This document shows, one piece after another, positions 6,414 through 11,344 of a stretch of 11,344 bases of DNA; position 1 is the first letter of the stretch; each line of letters begins with the position of its first letter. The notes under the pieces are model-generated. The model did no database searches. It saw nothing but the letters and a program-made list of their open reading frames with translations, and was not told where the DNA came from. Location of the stretch: NCBI GenBank assembly GCA_023229985.1, contig JALNYF010000061.1, forward strand, positions 1-11,344, given 5' to 3'. The translations under genes were made by a program, and so were the position numbers. Origin of the DNA: Bacteroidales bacterium (GTDB lineage Bacteria; Bacteroidota; Bacteroidia; Bacteroidales; WCHB1-69).

Positions 6414-7613
6414 TTATTTAGAAATTTCAACTGAACTTACGTTTTCGTGACTCTCTTCATGTTCTTCCATTGCCATTCCCACAAATAATGCGGTGAGCAG
6501 CGTAAACACAAATGCTTGTACGAAAGCCACAATCAATTCCAAAAGACCCATAAAGAGGTAGAAGATAAGCGAAATGATAGAAACGCCATATCCTAACGCG
6601 GGTGCCATTTCACCAAAGATGAAAATCAATCCGATAAACCCGAGGACAATAATATGACCAGCGGTAATATTTGCAAAAAGACGAATCATCAATACGAACG
6701 GCTTCGTAAAAATACCGATTAATTCTACAATGGGCATTAAGGGAAGCGGGAATTTCAGCCACCAAGGAACACCGGGCGTATTAAAGATATGTACCCAATA
6801 ATTCTTGTTGGAGGAAAAGGTGGTAATCAAAAAGGTGATCAAGGCTAAAATACCGGTAATGGCAATATTGCCGGTAACATTGGCACCTCCGGGGAAAACC
6901 GGAATCAATCCCATCATATTATTGATAAGTATAAAAAAGAAAAGTGTCAGCAGATAGGGGAAGAATTTTTGATATTTATTTTCTCCGATAGAAGGAATGG
7001 CGATTTCATCGCGAACGAACAAGATGACCGGTTCAAACAACGATTGCGCGCCCTTGGGGGCCATATTCTCGCGATGTTTGTACTTTTTGGCAATATGGAG
7101 AAACAACCAACACAATAAAATGATGGAGATAAAAAGCGAACATACATTTTTTGTAATCGAAATATCTATCAAAGAAGCGGAGGCAGCGGCATCAATAAGG
7201 GATTGCATACCCTCTGCATCACTAATCTGCATCTCCTTCGACAATTCGGAAATCTCACCGGAATAACCTGCATTTGCACCTGCTAATTTTACAATTTTAC
7301 CTTTTGTATCAGGCGTAAAACCAATGGCATAACCTTTATAAGCATTCTTTCCGTGGTGAAAATTACCAGACATAAAAACGACCGGTTTTCCGTCATCAAA
7401 CAAAATGACCGGCAGGGATATGGAGATGGAATGACCGCCAATATCGGTAATGTGCCAACCATAACTATCTACAATATGATCGATAATAAATGTTCCGGGA
7501 TTAAATTTCCCTCCTTCATCTGACGAAGATGCTTTTGCACTATTGGCAGAAAAAATCAAAAAAATCGTAATGACAATACCAAATAATAACTTCTTCATTT
7601 CGTTGTAATTCAT
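6414..7613 (-). CDS. atpB: F1Fo ATP synthase subunit a, long Bacteroidetes form
   Basis: This is the stator subunit that forms the two ion half-channels next to the c-ring. The 399 residues far exceed the roughly 240-290 of most bacteria. The extra length is an N-terminal signal peptide (about residues 6-28) plus a soluble exported segment to about 150, a pattern known in Bacteroidetes AtpB. The core has the essential arginine Arg311 in IRLFANITAGH and Gln366 in ELIVAFVQAF. His320 sits where E. coli has Glu219, and Glu359 where E. coli has His245, the recognised swapped pair. The C-terminus is an acidic, His-containing tail (EEHEESHE). The start could be Met1 or Met6: Met6 (MKKLLFGIV) gives a cleaner signal peptide, and neither has a Shine-Dalgarno sequence. 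Neighbouring atpE lies 35 bp downstream, presumably co-transcribed. Confidence 0.96.
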   Translation of the reverse strand: MNYNEMKKLLFGIVITIFLIFSANSAKASSSDEGGKFNPGTFIIDHIVDSYGWHITDIGGHSISISLPVILFDDGKPVVFMSGNFHHGKNAYKGYAIGFTPDTKGKIVKLAGANAGYSGEISELSKEMQISDAEGMQSLIDAAASASLIDISITKNVCSLFISIILLCWLFLHIAKKYKHRENMAPKGAQSLFEPVILFVRDEIAIPSIGENKYQKFFPYLLTLFFFILINNMMGLIPVFPGGANVTGNIAITGILALITFLITTFSSNKNYWVHIFNTPGVPWWLKFPLPLMPIVELIGIFTKPFVLMIRLFANITAGHIIVLGFIGLIFIFGEMAPALGYGVSIISLIFYLFMGLLELIVAFVQAFVFTLLTALFVGMAMEEHEESHENVSSVEISK

Positions 7614-7749
7614 ACAGTATAAATTTATTAGCCCAAAAAATGGTGTTTAGTTTTCCTTTTTTTTTCCAGCTGCTAAAATACAATTTTTTATTCAAAATAA
7701 GCCGTTGAAAAAAGATTTTATTTTTATGAGTAATTATTAAAAAATCATG

Positions 7750-7757
7750 TAAATTTG
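7750..7757 (+). promoter_or_regulatory. -7 promoter box of the TonB-domain gene
   Basis: TAAATTTG matches the Bacteroidetes -7 consensus TAnnTTTG exactly and is followed by C. The -33 region is weak: only a TTATG ends 21 bp upstream. Transcription would start near 7764, about 20 nt before the ATG at 7783. The 169-bp gap also separates this gene from divergent atpB, whose own promoter I could not place. Confidence 0.6.
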
Positions 7758-7782
7758 CAAGCTGAAAAAAAACTTATAAGTT

Positions 7783-8265
7783 ATGAAAAAAATGAGTTAT
7801 TTATGGGTTACATTATTGAGTGTAACACTATTTTTATGTTCAATCAATTGCTTCGCTCAAGGGCATTGTCCGCCTTCTTGCAATAAAGATGAGGTAGTTT
7901 TTGAACGCTATTATCCGGAAAATGATTCTATCTCCAAAACGTCAGTGCGCCCTCCCAAATACAATGGTGGCGTTAAAGAATTAAAAAAATACCTGCGCGA
8001 AAACATCCGCTATCCCGAAAATTTGCAATCAAGTAAGGTCGAAGCCACTACGTTAGTGCAATTTACGGTAGGTACTGATGGCAGCGTTTCGGAAGTAGTA
8101 GTTGCCCAACCCTCCGGCTATGCCGAATTCGATGAAGAAGCCGTTCGCGTGGTAGAATCATTCCCCAATTGGCAAGCCGCGAGCAAAAACGGTGAAATTA
8201 TTGAAATGAAAACACAGGTGCCTATTCATTTTAAATATGTAACAGACGATAATTCAGACGAATAA
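7783..8265 (+). CDS. small secreted protein with a TonB C-terminal domain
   Basis: The 160-residue product has a signal peptide (MKKMSYLWVTLLSVTLFLC, cleavage likely near AQ-G at 25-27), a short linker with two cysteines (29 and 33), and a TonB C-terminal fold from about 56 to 152. The fold shows the YNGGVKELKKYLRENIRYP start, then VQFTVGTDGSVSEVVV, then EFDEEAVRVVESFPNWQAASKNGE and the final strand VPIHFKY. Classical TonB spans the inner membrane, carries a Pro-rich linker and works with ExbB/ExbD to energise outer-membrane receptors. This protein lacks both the anchor and the linker, so it is more likely a periplasmic relative of unknown partner. It is transcribed divergently from atpB and has its own -7 box. 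I assign no gene symbol. Confidence 0.88.
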   Translation: MKKMSYLWVTLLSVTLFLCSINCFAQGHCPPSCNKDEVVFERYYPENDSISKTSVRPPKYNGGVKELKKYLRENIRYPENLQSSKVEATTLVQFTVGTDGSVSEVVVAQPSGYAEFDEEAVRVVESFPNWQAASKNGEIIEMKTQVPIHFKYVTDDNSDE

Positions 8266-8346
8266 GCAACTACCTGTGTCATCTATTTATTTAATTGAAA
8301 AATAAAATTATTTGTGTAGGGACCGCTCATACTAATAAAAAAAATG

Positions 8347-8354
8347 TAATTTTG
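8347..8354 (+). promoter_or_regulatory. -7 promoter box of the PUR-parAB operon
   Basis: TAATTTTG matches TAnnTTTG exactly and is followed by C, 35 nt before the ATG at 8390. No good -33 TTG is seen at the expected 19-21 bp spacing. The position fits a single promoter for the PUR gene, parA, parB and possibly the DUF5683 gene. Confidence 0.6.
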
Positions 8355-8389
8355 CGGCTCAATATTTTAATGTAAAAAATAGTTCAGAA

Positions 8390-8722
8390 ATGGAAAACGT
8401 AGAAAAAAATGAAATTTTGTCAAGGGCAGTAAGAGCAGGAAAAAGAACTTACTTTTTTGACGTTAAAGCTACTAAAAGTGATGAGAAATATTTGACCATC
8501 ACCGAAAGCAAACGCAAATTTAATGCGGATAACGGCACATTCTTTTATGAAAAACACAAATTATTCTTATATAAAGAAGATTTTAGCAAGTTCAAAAATG
8601 CGTTAGAAGCGGTATTGGATTTCATTGAAACCGGCAAAATTCCTGCAGATGAATTATTTGCAATGCCTGATACAAATAATGAAATAAGCAAAGATATTAG
8701 TTTTGAAGATTTGGAGGCATAA
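8390..8722 (+). CDS. PUR-family (DUF3276) nucleic-acid-binding protein
   Basis: The 110-residue product matches the Bacteroidetes DUF3276/PUR family, relatives of eukaryotic Pur-alpha and of Borrelia BpuR, which bind single-stranded DNA and RNA. The diagnostic core is seen: RAGKRTYFFDVKATKSDEKY (15-34), then LTITESKRKF (35-44), then the second half EKHKLFLYKEDFSKF (54-68) and a helix ALEAVLDFIETG. It is a single PUR repeat with an acidic C-terminal tail (SFEDLEA). The target here is unknown. Its TAA overlaps the parA ATG by one base (8722), and the end of its coding region supplies the parA Shine-Dalgarno sequence, so translation of the two is probably coupled. A regulatory or DNA-organising role linked to chromosome partition is an inference from this arrangement. 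Confidence 0.9.
   Translation: MENVEKNEILSRAVRAGKRTYFFDVKATKSDEKYLTITESKRKFNADNGTFFYEKHKLFLYKEDFSKFKNALEAVLDFIETGKIPADELFAMPDTNNEISKDISFEDLEA
8713..8717 (+). promoter_or_regulatory. Shine-Dalgarno sequence of parA
   Basis: GGAGG lies inside the last codons of the PUR gene, four bases before the parA ATG at 8722. Good Shine-Dalgarno sequences are rare in this window, and together with the TAATG overlap this supports both the parA start and translational coupling. Confidence 0.65.
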
Positions 8723-9495
8723 TGGGAAAAATCATCGCTGTCGTAAATCAAAAGGGAGGAGTAGGCAAAACGACGACTGCCGTTAACTTGGCAGCCTCTC
8801 TTGCTGTGTTGGAGTACAAATCATTACTGATTGATGCTGACCCACAAGCCAATGCAACCGCTGCCGTTGGCGTGGATCCGGATGAAATTGAATCAAGTAT
8901 CTACGACTGTATGATTGGAAATAATAGTGCCCAAAATACAATTCTGAAAACCGAAGTCCCCAATCTCTCTCTTTTCCCCGCCAATATCAACCTCGTGGGT
9001 GCCGAAGTGGAAATGATCTCCATCGATAGAAGAGAGTTTAGAATGAGAGATTCCATCTACCCGCTGAAAGAGGAATATGACTTTATCATCATCGATTGCG
9101 CTCCCTCATTAGGACTGCTGACCATCAACTCATTAGTCGCTGCAGATTCGGTGATCATTCCCGTCCAATGCGAATATTTTGCCTTAGAGGGTCTTGGTAA
9201 ATTATTGAATACCATTCGATTAATACAATCCGGTATGAATAACGATTTACTCATTGAAGGCATCTTGCTGACAATGTACGATTCTCGCCTCAAACTGGCA
9301 AATGCCGTAGTGGAAGATGTCCGCCAACATTGTAAAGATATTGTCTTCGATACCATTATCACTCGAAATACACGATTAAGCGAAGCTCCAAGTTATGGGA
9401 AACCTATCATCGCTTATGACATCCAATCGAAAGGAACTCACAACTATCTGAAATTGGCAAAGGAAATTCTAACGAACAACAACATCACAATTTAA
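8722..9495 (+). CDS. parA: chromosome-partitioning ATPase ParA (Soj type)
   Basis: This is a Walker-type ATPase that binds the nucleoid as an ATP dimer and, stimulated by ParB bound at parS, helps segregate origins. The 257 residues match the small chromosomal Soj class, with no N-terminal HTH of the plasmid type. Visible motifs are the deviant Walker A KGGVGKTT (11-18, signature Lys11), the A' region LLIDADPQAN (35-44) and the Walker B strand YDFIIIDCAPSLG. The C-terminal part contains the family ITRNTRLSEAPSYGKPI block. The ATG at 8722 overlaps the preceding stop codon and has a GGAGG four bases upstream. parB starts six bases after its stop codon. Confidence 0.97.
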   Translation: MGKIIAVVNQKGGVGKTTTAVNLAASLAVLEYKSLLIDADPQANATAAVGVDPDEIESSIYDCMIGNNSAQNTILKTEVPNLSLFPANINLVGAEVEMISIDRREFRMRDSIYPLKEEYDFIIIDCAPSLGLLTINSLVAADSVIIPVQCEYFALEGLGKLLNTIRLIQSGMNNDLLIEGILLTMYDSRLKLANAVVEDVRQHCKDIVFDTIITRNTRLSEAPSYGKPIIAYDIQSKGTHNYLKLAKEILTNNNITI

Positions 9496-9501
9496 TATCA
9501 A

Positions 9502-10395
9502 ATGGACAAGAATAAAAAGACCACCGGTAAATTAGGAAAGGGATTGGGGGCGTTACTCGGTGAAAACCAGTACAGCGTGCTGGCAGCCAACTCGTCCGCC
9601 CGCATTAAATCTGATAATAACAGCTATATCCGCATTGATTCCATTGAAACTAACCCGGGACAACCCCGTTCTGATTTCGACGAAGAAGCCTTACAAGAAT
9701 TAGCACAATCTATCAAAGTATACGGATTAATACAACCTATCACCGTCCGCCCGGTAGAAAATGGAAAATACCAACTTATCTCCGGCGAACGTCGCCTCCG
9801 CGCTTCCAAATTAGCCGGTTTGAAAGAAATCCCCGCTTTCGTGCGTACCGTCGATGAAATGCAGTCTATCCAAATGGCACTCGTCGAAAATATCCAACGC
9901 GAAGACTTGAACGCAATCGAAATTGCCGTTTCTTACAAACGCCTGATTGACGAATGCAACTTCAACCAAGATGAACTTAGTGCCAAAGTCGGGAAAAATA
10001 AAACTACCATTATCAATTACCTGCGTTTACTGAAATTATCCGAAGAAGTCCAGATAGCCGTGCGCGATAATAAAATATCCATGGGTCACGCCCGCTCCAT
10101 CGTCGGCATTGATAATCCCGAAATCCAAAATAAAATGCTTCACGATATCCTTACTCAGGGTCTTTCCGTGAGACAAACCGAATCAATAGCTAAAAAATAT
10201 ACTGAGGATAAAAAACCACTCAAAAAAGTTACCGTTAAATTAGCCGACAGCATCATTACCTTTAAAACAAATTTATCTTCTCAATTAAATACAAAAGTTG
10301 CTATCAATAAGGATGTTACAGGAAAAGGCAAAATATCCATTTCCTTCAAATCCGATGAAGAATTGGCACAAATCATTACTTTACTCTCAAAGTAA
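9502..10395 (+). CDS. parB: chromosome-partitioning protein ParB (Spo0J type)
   Basis: ParB is a CTP-dependent DNA clamp that loads at parS sites near the origin, spreads, and activates ParA. The 297 residues are normal. The N-terminal peptide KLGKGLGALLGEN (10-22) is the typical ParA-stimulating segment. The CTP-binding domain shows NPGQPRSDFDEEALQELAQS (51-70), SGERRLRA (94-101) and ENIQREDLN (129-137). A helix-turn-helix (about 157-178, LSAKVGKNKTTIINYLRLLK) reads parS, and the C-terminal dimerisation domain follows. The start fits the family, six bases after parA. No perfect parS (TGTTnCACGTGnAACA) was found within the window. Confidence 0.97.
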   Translation: MDKNKKTTGKLGKGLGALLGENQYSVLAANSSARIKSDNNSYIRIDSIETNPGQPRSDFDEEALQELAQSIKVYGLIQPITVRPVENGKYQLISGERRLRASKLAGLKEIPAFVRTVDEMQSIQMALVENIQREDLNAIEIAVSYKRLIDECNFNQDELSAKVGKNKTTIINYLRLLKLSEEVQIAVRDNKISMGHARSIVGIDNPEIQNKMLHDILTQGLSVRQTESIAKKYTEDKKPLKKVTVKLADSIITFKTNLSSQLNTKVAINKDVTGKGKISISFKSDEELAQIITLLSK

Positions 10396-10422
10396 ACATG
10401 CCATCGCATTATCTTATATAGT

Positions 10423-11079
10423 ATGAATAATTATCGGTTTCTGCTTTGCGTTTTCCTTTGTTTTATCATCGGAAAAAGTTTTTTGTCGGCACAAACCGAT
10501 TCCGCTAATATTCGTACCAAATCTGCCACAACCATTCCGACCAAAAAAAATATCCGTCGCGATGTTACTATCGAACAGCCCACTACGGAACTTATCCACA
10601 CTACAGATTCCATCCTTCAAAAAAAACATAATCCCAAATTAGCCATCGGCTTGTCGGCAGTTCTGCCCGGCGCGGGACAAATTTACAACAAAAAGTGGTG
10701 GAAAGTCCCCATTATCTACGCAGGACTGGCTACCTCTTCTTATTTTATTTACGATTTCGGAACCCAAACCCGAACTTTTCAATTAGAATATCGTAACCGT
10801 ATGCAAGGTAAAACCGAGCTCTTAAATCCCGATTTCACCTCTTACAGCGATGATAATATCCTGTCACTCAAGCAATACTATCAAAGAAACATGGAATTTG
10901 CCATCGCCGCAACCACCATCATCTATGTTTTGAACATCATTGATGCCGCCGTTGATGCCCACCTTTTCTATTTTGATATTTCGGAAGATTTATCTCTGCA
11001 AATGTCCCCTTACGTCGCACCCGCTTCTATCCTGCAATCTTCGAACGCCGGGTTTGCCTTCGTCTTTCAATTGAAATAG
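10423..11079 (+). CDS. DUF5683 membrane protein downstream of parB
   Basis: The 218-residue product starts with a signal peptide (MNNYRFLLCVFLCFIIGKSF, cleavage near SAQ at 22-24) and a polar segment of about 45 residues. The conserved DUF5683 core follows: NPKLAIGLSAVLPGAGQIYN (70-89), then KKWWKVPIIYAG. A second hydrophobic stretch spans about 158-176 (EFAIAATTIIYVLNIIDAAV) and ends in DAHLFYFD. The LPGAGQIYNKKWWK motif resembles TM2-type small membrane domains. The function is unknown. In many Bacteroidetes, by recollection, this family follows parAB, and here it starts 27 bp after parB, probably in the same transcript. The usual downstream lytic transglycosylase gene is not in the window. 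The C-terminus looks complete. Confidence 0.9.
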   Translation: MNNYRFLLCVFLCFIIGKSFLSAQTDSANIRTKSATTIPTKKNIRRDVTIEQPTTELIHTTDSILQKKHNPKLAIGLSAVLPGAGQIYNKKWWKVPIIYAGLATSSYFIYDFGTQTRTFQLEYRNRMQGKTELLNPDFTSYSDDNILSLKQYYQRNMEFAIAATTIIYVLNIIDAAVDAHLFYFDISEDLSLQMSPYVAPASILQSSNAGFAFVFQLK

Positions 11080-11344
11080 CAAAAGTATTGCCATACATTT
11101 GCCTACGTGACCATTGGGGACTTCTATTTTTACATTTTTCACGCCGTCCCGCTGAGTTTTGCGAAGTCCGTTTAACAAAATCCCAAAGGAAACGACGCTG
11201 CAAAGTTACATATTATTTTCTCATTTTCAACAGTTTAGCAATATTTTTATAAAAAAAATTAGGGGTGGTAATTTATTGATATTCAATGTGTTATATGAAA
11301 TCAATTCATTCCCAATCTTTGAATTTGTTCATAGCGCAACATAT
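11080..11344. other. right-end intergenic region
   Basis: I see no convincing protein gene in these 265 bases. The region contains the minus-strand promoter at 11201-11230 and a 7-bp inverted repeat, ggacttc (11118-11124) with gaagtcc (11163-11169), separated by 38 nt. From about 11210 to the right edge it is strongly AT-rich. No clear terminator follows the DUF5683 stop codon. Confidence 0.5.
11201..11230 (-). promoter_or_regulatory. consensus Bacteroidetes promoter on the minus strand
   Basis: On the minus strand TTG (11230-11228), exactly 19 bases, then TAACTTTG (11208-11201) and C match the -33/-7 consensus TTG-N19-21-TAnnTTTG. Transcription would start near 11194 and run toward the 3' end of the DUF5683 gene. 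No recognisable gene is in front of it, so the product is unknown. Confidence 0.6.

Noticed and set aside
10990..11178. A minus-strand 62-codon ORF overlapping the end of the DUF5683 gene, downstream of the minus-strand promoter.
   Set aside because: It would start at TTG, has no recognisable domain, and its second half is only the reverse of DUF5683 codons. A non-coding transcript seems at least as likely.

Overview
The window reads as the chromosome of a member of Bacteroidota, probably of the order Bacteroidales. The evidence is the lineage-typical gene versions: DnaK ending in EEVK, an AtpB with a long exported N-terminal extension, a PUR/DUF3276 protein and a DUF5683 protein. Promoters also look right, with TAnnTTTG -7 boxes, few Shine-Dalgarno sequences and A-rich upstream regions. 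Base composition is moderate to AT-rich. The organism is assigned from family recognition only.

Layout. Positions 1-673 hold no convincing protein gene. They hold a 20-bp hairpin at the left edge, a strongly structured stretch (251-469) that looks like a non-coding RNA or dispersed structured repeat, a 9-bp inverted repeat (531-563), and a sequence close to a sigma-54 -24/-12 promoter (596-612) in front of dnaK (674-2614, + strand). A strong terminator follows dnaK. The dnaK-pheT gap (about 2.7-3.57 kb) carries accessory DNA: a zinc-ribbon plus helix-turn-helix protein that seems frameshifted at its C-terminus, then a broken 3' end of an IS1634-like DDE transposase.

The central block is on the minus strand. 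It runs atpB (7613-6414), atpE (6378-6115), a terminator, then pheT (6031-3575). Only the two membrane-rotor genes of the F1Fo ATP synthase are here; the other ATP synthase genes are not next to them.

The right block is on the plus strand. It holds a small secreted TonB C-terminal-domain protein (7783-8265), then a probable operon: a PUR-family nucleic-acid-binding protein (8390-8722), ParA (8722-9495), ParB (9502-10395) and a DUF5683 membrane protein (10423-11079). The PUR stop codon overlaps the parA start codon, so the PUR protein is physically coupled to the chromosome-partition pair. A near-consensus Bacteroidetes promoter on the minus strand (11201-11230) points back into the end of the DUF5683 gene.

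Most of the window is housekeeping: chaperone, aminoacyl-tRNA synthesis, ATP synthase rotor and chromosome segregation. The less ordinary points are the structured RNA element, the sigma-54-like control region of dnaK, the decayed mobile DNA beside pheT, the isolated atpBE pair, the PUR-parA overlap, and the orphan antisense promoter.
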